The translations under genes and the position numbers were made by a program. A stretch of 64,000 bases of DNA from CAYJBP01 sp964372025 (GTDB lineage Bacteria > Bacillota > Dehalobacteriia > UBA4068): positions 6,378 to 70,377 of the forward strand of contig CAYJPF010000003.1 in assembly GCA_964372025.1 (NCBI GenBank). The letters are read 5' to 3'. The notes beneath the pieces were generated by a model. The model was given only the letters and a program-made list of their open reading frames with translations, made no database searches and was not told the origin of the DNA. Shown here in pieces: positions 23,589 to 30,549 of the stretch. The first letter of the stretch is position 1; each line of letters begins with the position of its first letter.

Positions 23589-24998
23589 TTATATTCTTTC
23601 GTATAGATAATACCGCGGGCTTCTGTTTGCACAATCAAGTTCCAACGCTTCCCAAGAAGTATAGAAGTAATCTCCATTGATTTGCACGTATTTAGAACGA
23701 TACGAAGAGTCGAACTTCCCGTCATACATATAAGCATCAGCACCCATCACAGTGTCGTTAATCATAGCCGCAAGGAAGATGTAATGCCCTCCGGTAGAAA
23801 AGATGCCGGTGTGACCAGACCTATCTCCACCTACATTAGCAATAACAGCTCCACCGCGCTTCAGAACCAACTCAGCTTCTTGCCAATCGCTTGTAGTCTG
23901 ATAATCAACATCCCACTCGTCAGCTACTGCTTCAGAAAGCGTCTTCATGTTTGTTCCACCTGACACTCTTGCACCACACTCTAAAGCCAGCTCAACCATG
24001 CCCTCAACATCTACATTAAAACCCAAGCGAGACAGTACCATAGCCATAGAAGTAGGGCCACAACCACCGGATGCAACAGTTGCACTCTCGTAGCCCGGTG
24101 CAGGGTAAGGCATATTAGGGTAATCTCTTTGATTGAATACAGTAATGTCAGGCTTGAACTTACTTAAGCTTAACACAAAAGCAGCTCTGTAACCACTGGA
24201 AGTAGGATAGTAAATCCTTATTAGTCCATTGATAGTGACATCTCCGATAGCACATACGTCACCTTCGGAAATATACCTTCCGCTCTCTATCAATCCAGCT
24301 TCGGTGTAAACAGACTGTTTCTCCGTTGAAACTAAAGTTACTTCTTGGTAGTACTCTGTATCTTCGGGCGGATGCGGCTCTGGTTGTTCTTCGGGCTCAG
24401 GCTCTACTATTGCAGGCGCATCATCATAAGCAACAACAGCGTTATATAGATAGTCCCTTGTGCTGGTGTCATGCCATTCACCTTCAAACAATAAGTACCT
24501 GCTTCCACCACCATCGTGATTAGACATGCTTACCATACCTGCGGACATAGCCTTATTGCTAAATTGTTCTAAAGTGGTACCTTCATCAACCATGATTACA
24601 TAGCAATCACCGTTAGCATCCATAGCGAAGCCTATACGATTAGGCTGTGAGTTAAATGCAGGGTCACTCCAACTGGGAGGAACATACTTGCCATTGACTA
24701 CGCTGCCTGTGAACCCGGTAAAGTATTCGTTCCAACCTAACCATGGAGTGCCAAAACCAAGAGCTCCATCCTTAGTTATCCCCATACCATAACCATTGCC
24801 AGAGTCTTTTACTTGCTTGCCATCCTCAATGATTGTGCCAAGCGGAATGTTCCCTGTTTCTTTAGACCAATGCACAAATGAACCTGAAAACATAATCACA
24901 GGTTTTTCTTTTTGAGCGTTGTACCACTCTGTAGGCGTTTTGCCGCCGAGCCTCACAACATCCCATCTTAATCCCTTTGGTAGCTTAAACTTTTTCAC
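23589..24998 (-). CDS. modular lysin: phosphodiester-glycosidase-like, SH3-like and C39-like domains
   Basis: 469 aa. Start set at GTG (24998), 7 nt after AAAAGGGG. Domain 1 (about 10-195) matches the NAGPA/phosphodiester glycosidase fold: NAQKEKPVIMFSGSF, GNGYGMGITKDGALGFG, SNHDGGGSRYL. Domain 2 (about 220-280) looks SH3b-like. Domain 3 (about 305-469) is a C39-like cysteine peptidase: SGGCGPTSMAMVLSRLG with the Cys, GGHYIFLAAMIND with the His-Asp pair. Together they should cleave cell-wall peptide and polymer bonds. A glycosidase-peptidase pair like this is unusual, and the gene lies upstream of the Dit genes, not at the end of the late operon. Confidence 0.8.
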   Translation of the reverse strand: MKKFKLPKGLRWDVVRLGGKTPTEWYNAQKEKPVIMFSGSFVHWSKETGNIPLGTIIEDGKQVKDSGNGYGMGITKDGALGFGTPWLGWNEYFTGFTGSVVNGKYVPPSWSDPAFNSQPNRIGFAMDANGDCYVIMVDEGTTLEQFSNKAMSAGMVSMSNHDGGGSRYLLFEGEWHDTSTRDYLYNAVVAYDDAPAIVEPEPEEQPEPHPPEDTEYYQEVTLVSTEKQSVYTEAGLIESGRYISEGDVCAIGDVTINGLIRIYYPTSSGYRAAFVLSLSKFKPDITVFNQRDYPNMPYPAPGYESATVASGGCGPTSMAMVLSRLGFNVDVEGMVELALECGARVSGGTNMKTLSEAVADEWDVDYQTTSDWQEAELVLKRGGAVIANVGGDRSGHTGIFSTGGHYIFLAAMINDTVMGADAYMYDGKFDSSYRSKYVQINGDYFYTSWEALELDCANRSPRYYLYERI

Positions 24999-25030
24999 GT
25001 CAAAACCCCTTTTCAATTTAGTATGACTTT

Positions 25031-25059
25031 AATATACACCTATAAACATAAAATGTAAA
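25031..25059 (-). promoter_or_regulatory. candidate promoter of the lysin gene
   Basis: On the - strand TTTACA (25059-25054), 17-nt spacer, TATATT (25036-25031), leaving a leader of about 25 nt before the GTG start. AT-rich surroundings make a chance match possible. Confidence 0.5.
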
Positions 25060-25063
25060 GTTA

Positions 25064-25419
25064 ATTAAGAGAAATTGTTAGATGTTGTATATATGGCCCT
25101 TTGGTGGGCTGGTTGAGCAAATAGCTACTCCCCCCCCCGCACGTGTTTAAAGCAAGAGAAAGGAGTAGCTACACATATGGCCCTTCGGAGCCGCCGCATA
25201 TCGCTTTTTGCTATCAGCCGAAACTGAAATCGGATTAACCACCAAGGTCTTGTGTCAAACGTGGCGGGTGGTCATCCCTTTCCGATTCTCCCCTCATTGC
25301 TGAACAAGGACGGGGTCACTGCACTCACAGTGAAATCTTAAAAACAACGTGGCTCTAACCCACTACATACCGGTGACGAACACGGCACAGGGAATAACTC
25401 CACACCCCTGAACAAGAGT
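25064..25419 (-). ncRNA. large structured RNA candidate (class unknown)
   Basis: This stretch has no credible ORF but many helices, drawn here on the - strand: a 10-bp long-range pair TAGCTACTCC (25171-25162) with GGAGTAGCTA (25131-25122); AATCGGA (25287-25281) with TCCGATT (25234-25228), enclosing ACCACC (25272-25267) with GGTGGT (25243-25238); hairpin TCACTG/CAGTGA (25333-25316); and GGCTC-CGAA-GGGCC. The motif AAGGGCCATAT occurs twice, and a C9 tract (+ strand, 25130-25138) sits inside the long-range pair. It follows the KL-2 RNA and could be read through from its promoter. ROOL-, GOLLD- or HEARO-like RNAs of phages are possible, but I do not recognise the consensus of any. Either strand could be the functional one. 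Confidence 0.5.
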
Positions 25420-25463
25420 AAAAATATAAAAGCCCTACAGTGTAAGCGCACTGTAGAGCCTTT
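25420..25463 (-). terminator. intrinsic terminator, hairpin 3 of KL-2
   Basis: Long stem of 13-15 bp followed by TTTTATATTTTT on the - strand. It should close the KL-2 transcript and also terminate readthrough from the upstream gene cluster. Confidence 0.75.
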
Positions 25464-25512
25464 GTATAACTTAGCATATGCTAAGTTATCATGTATGTAG
25501 TCGCTTACCTAC
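25420..25512 (-). ncRNA. kissing-loop RNA KL-2 (unrecognised class)
   Basis: About 92 nt. The promoter predicts +1 at about 25512, the first base of hairpin 1 (25512-25497): stem GTAG/CTAC, loop GTAAGCGA. Hairpin 2 (25489-25466): perfect 10-bp stem ATAACTTAGC/GCTAAGTTAT, loop ATAT. Hairpin 3 (25463-25429): 13-15 bp stem (AGGCTCTACAGTG with CACTGTAGGGCTT) and loop CGCTTA, then TTTTATATTTTT. Loop 1 TAAGCG is the exact complement of loop 3 CGCTTA, and the match reaches 7 nt if the top G-C pair opens. It has the same plan and length as KL-3. Confidence 0.78.
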
Positions 25513-25518
25513 AAACAA

Positions 25519-25547
25519 ATAATAGCATACTCGAAAGCGTTTGTCAA
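25519..25547 (-). promoter_or_regulatory. promoter of kissing-loop RNA KL-2
   Basis: On the - strand TTGACA (25547-25542), 17-nt spacer, TATTAT (25524-25519), preceded by TGC (extended -10). The -35 overlaps the last codons of the gene ending at 25544. Confidence 0.82.
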
Positions 25548-26089
25548 GCCATGTAATGAAAATAACAGTAAATACGCTCGTAAGGTTTTTTACCGCTATC
25601 TTCGTCAAACAAAAAGTCCTTAGCCAGCTCAACAAAAAAGCGAGCTTCACCGGTCATTTCAGCAATCACAGCACTGCGGTAGTGGTCGTGCCACATAGCA
25701 TTTAGGACAGCCCAGAACTCCATCTCTGTAAGGTCTGTCATGTCTACGCCATACTGCTTGCCCACGGCAGTAGTTTGTTGCATGTTCCAGTGTGCGCCCA
25801 TATGCTTAGCACCGTTAGCTGTATGCCACATTCCGGCTACCCAGTCCTCAAGTTCTTTATCGCTCAAACGCATTTCGTGGTCTTCGCTATGCATTTCTGC
25901 GTCAGGGTAGGTAGCACCTAAAACTTCTGTGTGATAAGTTTTCCAAAACTCACGACTACGCATAAGCTTACAAAACTCATACTCATGTACTACTTCGGCT
26001 TTCATTGCCGTAGTAAGGGGCATACCTGACTTGATGTCCTCTTGAAGCATTTGCAGTTTTTTCTCTGCATCAACGCAAGATTTATACAT
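25544..26089 (-). CDS. conserved-looking phage protein, unknown function
   Basis: 181 aa; ATG at 26089 chosen because AGGAGGAT lies 7 nt upstream. Mostly helical with many His, Trp and Met: MWHTANGAKHMGAHWNM, AVLNAMWHDHYRSAVIAEM, ARFFVELAKDFLFDE. It has the look of a well-folded family protein in phages of Clostridia but I cannot name it. It sits at the end of a group of small late genes. Confidence 0.7.
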   Translation of the reverse strand: MYKSCVDAEKKLQMLQEDIKSGMPLTTAMKAEVVHEYEFCKLMRSREFWKTYHTEVLGATYPDAEMHSEDHEMRLSDKELEDWVAGMWHTANGAKHMGAHWNMQQTTAVGKQYGVDMTDLTEMEFWAVLNAMWHDHYRSAVIAEMTGEARFFVELAKDFLFDEDSGKKPYERIYCYFHYMA

Positions 26090-26270
26090 TAGTTTTATCC
26101 TCCTGTGTTTCATCTTCGCTTAGCACAGCGTTCATGTCTATGCCAAGCTTGTTTTTAAGCACCTTGTCGCCCATCTTTAATGCCATCTTGCTGGTGCTTT
26201 CAACTATCTTCCGCCCTTCAGCCGTTGTGAATAGGCAAGCAAAAGTAGCTCCCATTACAAACTGCTTCAT
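26082..26270 (-). CDS. 62-aa small protein
   Basis: Starts MKQFVMGATFACLFTTAEGRK; a GTG 12 nt further upstream (26282) is an alternative start. A weakly hydrophobic N-terminus is followed by a basic helix (KMALKMGDKVLKNKLG) and an acidic tail. It overlaps the next gene by 8 nt. Unknown function. Confidence 0.55.
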   Translation of the reverse strand: MKQFVMGATFACLFTTAEGRKIVESTSKMALKMGDKVLKNKLGIDMNAVLSEDETQEDKTNV

Positions 26271-26271
26271 C

Positions 26272-26622
26272 TTAATTAGCACACTTTCTCTTGCCTTTTA
26301 CGCCTTGAAGAGTTAAAGAGCACGATGCCGGTGCAAACCTCAAGACGAGTATACTTCTGCATTGAAGCGTAGTCTGCCACAGGTCAGCAACGCAACCACC
26401 TGTACGGCAAGGTAATACTTCATAGACAGGGAGCGTAGTAGTGCCGTCTGTAATCTCTACAAGATTGCACGAGCTGTCAAGCGGGATGCTGGCAAATAGA
26501 CCAACCTCGACACATTCGCAAGCACAGAGACCTGTTAAAGCTCCATCCGATACAGTTACGGTGTACTTGCCGCTCTTTAAAGTTACACTGCTGGCTCGCA
26601 GTACGCAGTTACAATTACTCAT
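26272..26622 (-). CDS. cysteine-rich 116-aa protein
   Basis: ATG at 26622 after AAAAGGAG. Ten or more cysteines (MSNCNCVL ... LCACECVEVG ... CSLTLQGVKGKRKC) and beta-rich, so probably disulphide- or metal-stabilised. The same frame runs open upstream to 26742 and there encodes what looks like the missing C-terminal strand of the DUF11-like gene (26703-27062). Confidence 0.6.
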   Translation of the reverse strand: MSNCNCVLRASSVTLKSGKYTVTVSDGALTGLCACECVEVGLFASIPLDSSCNLVEITDGTTTLPVYEVLPCRTGGCVADLWQTTLQCRSILVLRFAPASCSLTLQGVKGKRKCAN

Positions 26623-26702
26623 TTTAGTAGTTCTCCTTTTAAGTTTTATTTCGTTAGTCGCAGTCGCAACTACAATTCCGTTAATGCTAAAAGACGCTGT
26701 GT

Positions 26703-27062
26703 TTATGATACTAAGCATTGATAGAGTATCAAGTGGCTCGAGTTAGGCATCCAGTTGACTTCTATATGTGAAGGATTGCCTTCTAAGGGTTCGGCATCTA
26801 CAGTAAGCGTACCTTCTATATAGCTTAATGCTGAAGGCAGGGTGTCACTAAAGACTTGATTGGTAAGTTGACCGTTGAAGTCGCTTATTTCGATGGTAAC
26901 AGCATAGGTAATCACGTCTCCACGATAAACTGAACTTGGGTGAGCTTTTTTGCTAATAGTCACAATAGGCTCAACAAGTTGCTCTACAGTGGAGCTGGCA
27001 TTAACTACAAAGTCTTCATCTCGGAAGCGATAATTAAAGTTAGCTGTGTTTACAATTGACAT
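26703..27062 (-). pseudogene. DUF11-like protein, apparently cut short by a -1 frameshift
   Basis: 119 aa in the intact reading. ATG after AGGAGG. Residues 28-100 follow the DUF11/isopeptide-forming pattern (TISKKAHPSSVYRGDVITYAVTI, SDTLPSALSYIEGTLTVD). The expected final strands are missing: after WMPN (about 26742) the frame gives an unlike tail and stops. A shift of -1 there gives LEPLDTLSML then SIINTASFSI, the normal end of a DUF11 domain. No slippery heptamer is visible, so mutation or a sequencing error is more likely than programmed shifting. It may still be expressed as a short protein. Confidence 0.55.
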
Positions 27063-27076
27063 GATAGCCTCCTAAA

Positions 27077-27103
27077 TTAAAAGAGGACGGTCTCCCGCCC
27101 TCT
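27077..27103 (-). terminator. intrinsic terminator upstream of the DUF11-like gene
   Basis: On the - strand AGAGGGCGG-GAGA-CCGTCCTCT followed by TTTTAATTT. It lies between the 27149 gene and the DUF11-like gene. Confidence 0.75.
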
Positions 27104-27148
27104 AAGTCACGCCGAAGCGGAAAGTCACAATAATTTCTTATTGGAAAA

Positions 27149-27667
27149 TTAGCAGCCGAATCCGCCTACAGGACTACCACTGCATACATAAGCCTGACCG
27201 TAAAGTCTGGGCTCTTTCAGCATCTCGCAACGGATAGCGTTAAGCTCTGCTTTGATAGCAGCAGTCTCAGCTTGCGAAACGAGGTCGCGCTTAAGGGTTG
27301 CTACCTCAAGGTTAAGTGCGTTCTTCTCTTGTCCATCAAGGATAGCACGTGATTGTGCATCAAGCTTGAGGTCAAAGATACGCTCTTGAAGTCCAGCCTC
27401 ATACTGGCGCGAAGACTGGTCATACAGTCTCTGAGTGTTGGCGTTATTAGCTTCGATTGTGCGGTTTGTGGTTTGCTCAATCAGATACTGAGTACGAGCG
27501 GTATCTATAATGCCTTGTTTTTCAACTTCGCAGTTAGATACACGGTTGCAACCAGCTTCATTGTAGCGATTACCAAACAGTCCGCCGCCGAAAATCAGCC
27601 AAATGATAACGATGATAAACAGGATACCAATGGTTGAGTTCGAGCTTGTGTCTCTTGTTTCCCACAT
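27149..27667 (-). CDS. membrane-anchored coiled-coil protein
   Basis: 172 aa after AAAGGAGC. One transmembrane helix (IGILFIIVIIWLIFGGGLFG, residues 13-32), then a long helical stretch (about 50-150: ARTQYLIEQTTNRTIEANNAN ... LDGQEKNALNLEVATLKRDL). Cys-containing ends (CNRVSNC; VCSGSPVGGFGC). It resembles small membrane proteins found between tail and lysis genes of Clostridia phages. Function unknown. Confidence 0.65.
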   Translation of the reverse strand: MWETRDTSSNSTIGILFIIVIIWLIFGGGLFGNRYNEAGCNRVSNCEVEKQGIIDTARTQYLIEQTTNRTIEANNANTQRLYDQSSRQYEAGLQERIFDLKLDAQSRAILDGQEKNALNLEVATLKRDLVSQAETAAIKAELNAIRCEMLKEPRLYGQAYVCSGSPVGGFGC

Positions 27668-27705
27668 AGTGTTTTGCTCCTTTCAAAAAATATTTATTTC
27701 GTCGC

Positions 27706-28065
27706 CTATTTCAGACGAGGAAATTTAGGTTTATTGCTGTTGGAGCTGGATTTATTTGAGCTTTGTGGCCTGTTTACTCCGCCACTTTTAACTATATTTA
27801 ATCCTTGTTGTTTTAACTGTTCGGGACTTGTTCCTACAAGGCTTAGCAGAGTCTTAGCCATTGGATTACTCCCGTATCTATTATACAGTTCGTTTATTCC
27901 TTGCTCAGTAATACCAAAGTTACGAGCAATGTCACCTGCTTGGTCGTCAGTTGCTCCCTGAACTGCTTGGCTTGCTCGTTTTACTGCTTCCTGTATTTCG
28001 TTTTGGTTGCCCGGAAACATCTTCATCAACTGTGACAGTATCATTTGTGTGTTGAACATTTGCAT
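27706..28065 (-). CDS. 119-aa helical protein with low-complexity tail
   Basis: Start at ATG 28065 just after AAAGGTGGT (GTG 28071 is an alternative). Helical and Gln/Asn-rich, ending in a low-complexity SSNKSSSNSNKPKFPRLK. Its first 119 nt overlap the 3' end of the upstream gene in another frame, an unusually long overlap. Function unknown. Confidence 0.6.
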   Translation of the reverse strand: MQMFNTQMILSQLMKMFPGNQNEIQEAVKRASQAVQGATDDQAGDIARNFGITEQGINELYNRYGSNPMAKTLLSLVGTSPEQLKQQGLNIVKSGGVNRPQSSNKSSSNSNKPKFPRLK

Positions 28066-28372
28066 TACCACCTTTCAGTTCTTTTAACAACTGTAGTATC
28101 TCAAGGTTAGCCGCTTGGCTCTGCCTAAGAGCTTCTTGCGTCTCTTGCAAAATCTCTTCAGAAGTCTTTTCAGGTACGATGATGCCTACTTCGACAAGCT
28201 TGTTGTAATATTCAACTGTAGTCTCTTCTAAGGCGTTGTAGCGGTCGTTAGTATGCCCTATAGGTTGCTTGCCTGTATGGAAGTCTATGGCGTATATAAC
28301 ACCATCTTCTACTACACAAGGGATACGTGCGTTGCCTGTACTAAACTGGGCGTTGTAAGAAAAATCACTCAT
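27947..28372 (-). CDS. 141-aa hypothetical protein
   Basis: Start at 28372 after AAAGGTGTG. Residues 1-70 are beta-rich with ARIPCVVEDGVIYAIDF; 70-100 form a helix (ETQEALRQSQAANLEILQLLKEL); the end is low-complexity (SSKTSKPSSSGSN). The last 119 nt also encode the start of the next gene. Function unknown. Confidence 0.6.
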   Translation of the reverse strand: MSDFSYNAQFSTGNARIPCVVEDGVIYAIDFHTGKQPIGHTNDRYNALEETTVEYYNKLVEVGIIVPEKTSEEILQETQEALRQSQAANLEILQLLKELKGGNANVQHTNDTVTVDEDVSGQPKRNTGSSKTSKPSSSGSN

Positions 28373-28394
28373 AATTAACACACCTTTCTTTGTT

Positions 28395-28442
28395 GCAGCG
28401 ACTGAGTGGGTGCAGGTGTGATACACCCACGTCTGCCGCCGC
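28395..28442 (-). promoter_or_regulatory. GC-rich leader hairpin upstream of the 27947-28372 gene
   Basis: On the - strand GCGGCGGC pairs with GTCGCTGC (8 bp with G-U pairs), and inside it GTGGGTG pairs with CACCCAC (7 bp). It lies between the terminator at 28471 and the ribosome site, so it would be a 5' leader structure of the following operon. No promoter was found with certainty. Confidence 0.45.
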
Positions 28443-28470
28443 TATATACATGGGGGGAAGGAACGGGAAT

Positions 28471-28508
28471 AAAAAACTCCCTACCTTGATACTACAAGAT
28501 AGAGAGTA
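28471..28508 (-). terminator. intrinsic terminator after the AgrB-like/HTH gene
   Basis: On the - strand ACTCTCTATCTTG pairs with CAAGGTAGGGAGT across a TAGTAT loop, then TTTTTTAT. Ends the transcript from the 29972 promoter. Confidence 0.85.
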
Positions 28509-28538
28509 TATTCATAAGTACTCTAAAGGTACTAATTA

Positions 28539-29879
28539 TTATTTTTTCTTTTGGTTTTTCTTTAGCTCTGGGAACACCTTAGCAACCTCACCAAAGTAGT
28601 TCTTACACGTTTGTTCAGAATAGCCAATCTCTAAAGAGACCTGCTTCATTGTCATGTTATCCACACAATACATTAAGGTTATCTTCTCGTGTAAGTTTCT
28701 AAAACCAGCTTCATTAAGTTTTAGCTTCAACTCATGTTTAGGTGAAAACAACATCTTTAGTTTAGCAATGAAGGGTTTGTCTGCTATATAATCAAATGCC
28801 TCTCTTATCATATACAGAATAAAGTCAACAATCAGTGCGACGATAACTGTGTTGAAGATAGAGAAAGCAATTCCGGTTGTATTAAATAACGCTACACACA
28901 AAGTGATTGTAGTGATACATACGCAAGCAATCTTGACCAGATTAGCTCTAATGTTAGGAATATAGTCTGCGTGAAACTGCTTTGGAAATAGCTTTCTTAG
29001 TGCTAAGTATGCAACGTAAAGAAAAACTGCCTCAACTACTCTGCCTATAAAGTACGCATAAAGCAAGTACAATCCATAGACAAATATAAGCGGAGGCAAA
29101 TTCTTCTTCAAGTCGTGCCGAAACTCAAGCTTCAGGTAATGCTTGAAGTTCTTCGAGTTCCGTGTGAAGCTTGTGCAAACGCCAGCGAATATACTCTTTT
29201 TCGCTTTCGTCTGTCGAACCTTCAAAGCGCTTGACAAGGTTTGCAATGCTTCCTTGAATACGCTTGCGCTCTTCTTCCATGAAGCCGAGGCCCCATCTAA
29301 ACACAATAGCCATTTGCGTCCACCTACCTTTATATTTATTAGAGTTATAATCCATAAAAGATAATAGTCAACAGAATATATCGCAGACATTGCAAAAGAC
29401 TGTGATTGTTCTATTAAAGATAAATTAAGAACAAACAGCGAACAAAAACTGAAAATGCTATCTAAAACAAACAAGCACATCGTAGGCGCAAGGCGCTTCG
29501 TAAATAATAACGGAATTGCATAAAAAGAAAAACTTAGAATTGCTACTAACACATTCCATTCTTCCCCTGCGAATAAAGTGTTGATAACAATTAAATAAGA
29601 TGTTACAAAAGTATTAACAATTAAGGCTCTACTTTTGTAATTTGGGATAACACAGGCGTACATTAGGTTAATGCCTATCATGCCCTTGATTACGTTAATT
29701 ATACCTCTCGCCCAGTCGTTGCTGTCTACAAAATAAATAAAAGCGTTGAGTCGAGAATTAGTTATCTCTACACCAAACGCTTCTATGCCGAAAAGCTTCA
29801 GTGTAAACGTAGCAAACAAGAACACCCAACACAAGGTTAGCACTCGACTCATTATAGCCGTGAAATGTGCTCTTGTCAT
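28539..29879 (-). CDS. polytopic membrane protein, AgrB-like segment with C-terminal HTH
   Basis: 446 aa from ATG 29879. Three parts. Residues 1-185: five or six transmembrane helices (VLTLCWVFLFATFTLKLFG ... YYLLWIITLINIKV). About 185-255: a K/S/A-rich stretch that is also read in another frame as a 62-aa ORF. 255-385: four more helices with LRKLFPKQFHADY, vaguely like AgrB quorum-sensing peptidases. The last 50 residues are a sigma-70-region-4/LuxR-like HTH (HEKITLMYCVDNMTMKQVSL ... YSEQTCKNYF). It may be one receptor-like protein or two proteins fused through the middle. A role in sensing is only inference. Confidence 0.6.
   Translation of the reverse strand: MTRAHFTAIMSRVLTLCWVFLFATFTLKLFGIEAFGVEITNSRLNAFIYFVDSNDWARGIINVIKGMIGINLMYACVIPNYKSRALIVNTFVTSYLIVINTLFAGEEWNVLVAILSFSFYAIPLLFTKRLAPTMCLFVLDSIFSFCSLFVLNLSLIEQSQSFAMSAIYSVDYYLLWIITLINIKVGGRKWLLCLDGASASWKKSASVFKEALQTLSSALKVRQTKAKKSIFAGVCTSFTRNSKNFKHYLKLEFRHDLKKNLPPLIFVYGLYLLYAYFIGRVVEAVFLYVAYLALRKLFPKQFHADYIPNIRANLVKIACVCITTITLCVALFNTTGIAFSIFNTVIVALIVDFILYMIREAFDYIADKPFIAKLKMLFSPKHELKLKLNEAGFRNLHEKITLMYCVDNMTMKQVSLEIGYSEQTCKNYFGEVAKVFPELKKNQKKK
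29125..29313 (-). CDS. 62-aa coiled-coil ORF overlapping the membrane protein gene
   Basis: Reads MAIVFRWGLGFMEEERKRIQ, then strongly charged helix (STDESEKEYIRWRLHKLHTE). ATG 6 nt after AAAGGTAGGTGG. Composition is far more protein-like than the K/S/A-rich reading of the large ORF across the same bases. Either both frames are used or the large ORF is an artificial fusion of flanking genes around this one. Confidence 0.45.
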   Translation of the reverse strand: MAIVFRWGLGFMEEERKRIQGSIANLVKRFEGSTDESEKEYIRWRLHKLHTELEELQALPEA

Positions 29880-29907
29880 AATAGTCACACCTGCTTTATA
29901 ATTGAGG

Positions 29908-29939
29908 GAGGCCGCCGCCCGGCGAGAAACGACGACCTC
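29908..29939 (-). promoter_or_regulatory. leader hairpin of the membrane-protein transcript
   Basis: On the - strand GAGGTCGTCG pairs with CGGCGGCCTC (10 bp, two G-U) in the 85-nt leader between the 29972 promoter and the gene start. Two CCTCC boxes flank it and could pair with ribosome binding sites. Possible translational control; no known riboswitch recognised. Confidence 0.45.
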
Positions 29940-29971
29940 GGAGGTTTTAAATGGAATCCAACTGTACCTTT

Positions 29972-30000
29972 ATAGTAGCACGATACCCACTATTTGTCAA
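29972..30000 (-). promoter_or_regulatory. promoter of the AgrB-like/HTH gene
   Basis: On the - strand TTGACA (30000-29995), 17-nt spacer ending ATCGTGC, TACTAT (29977-29972). Shares TATCGTGCTACTAT exactly with the 42633 promoter. Confidence 0.82.
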
Positions 30001-30051
30001 CACACTTCTAAAGAAATAGTGTTTAAAAATATATTAACAAAAGATTAAGTT

Positions 30052-30528
30052 TCACTTAGCTCTTTTTTCAAGCTTATTAAAGCTTTCAATCCATGTAGGC
30101 ATCGTTCCATTGCCATTGCTCTTTTCATAAGCATTGTAAAGTTTAATTACCGTCTCTACTTCGTCATAGGTGCTGTACCCACGTTCTAAAGCTCGTGTAA
30201 TCAAATAATGCAGTCGTTCGTGAAGCACGGCAATGTTTGCTTCCTGCAATGCCGGAAGATTGTCTGCAACAGCGTTTAAACTTTCAATCGCTGTGGTTAG
30301 CTTGACAATCTGTCCGCTACAGTCTTTCCGGCATTGCAGCCCTGTTTCTAACTTTTCTCCCATCACTCTTACCTTTTCTTCAAGAGTTGCAATTTTGTTG
30401 TTTTGCAATCGTTTGTCTTGAATACGCCTTGCAATTTTCTTGCAAAGAGGGACAATAATTTTTGCCAAAGTTAAATACGCACCTCCAATAATGCCAATTA
30501 ACCCTGCAGCCTCTACAACTTCAAACAC
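30052..30528 (-). CDS. membrane-anchored coiled-coil protein, lysis region, copy B
   Basis: 158 aa, GTG start at 30528. N-terminal transmembrane helix (AAGLIGIIGGAYLTLAKIIVP), basic stretch, then coiled coil. The C-terminal half (LQEANIAVLHERLHYLITRA; ERGYSTYDEVETV; NGNGTMPTWIES) is clearly paralogous to the next gene. Located next to the holin gene, so a role in lysis or host membrane binding is plausible. Confidence 0.65.
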   Translation of the reverse strand: MFEVVEAAGLIGIIGGAYLTLAKIIVPLCKKIARRIQDKRLQNNKIATLEEKVRVMGEKLETGLQCRKDCSGQIVKLTTAIESLNAVADNLPALQEANIAVLHERLHYLITRALERGYSTYDEVETVIKLYNAYEKSNGNGTMPTWIESFNKLEKRAK

Positions 30529-30549
30529 ACCTTGCCCCCCTTAGCAAAA

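Noticed and set aside
25064..25512. CRISPR array or direct-repeat locus
   Set aside because: Only one 11-nt motif repeats (AAGGGCCATAT, twice) and there are no evenly spaced repeats; the block is better explained by RNA hairpins.
25064..25512. tRNA genes in the non-coding block
   Set aside because: No cloverleaf with TTCRA-type T-loop and CCA-compatible acceptor stem could be drawn; the hairpins do not fit tRNA geometry.
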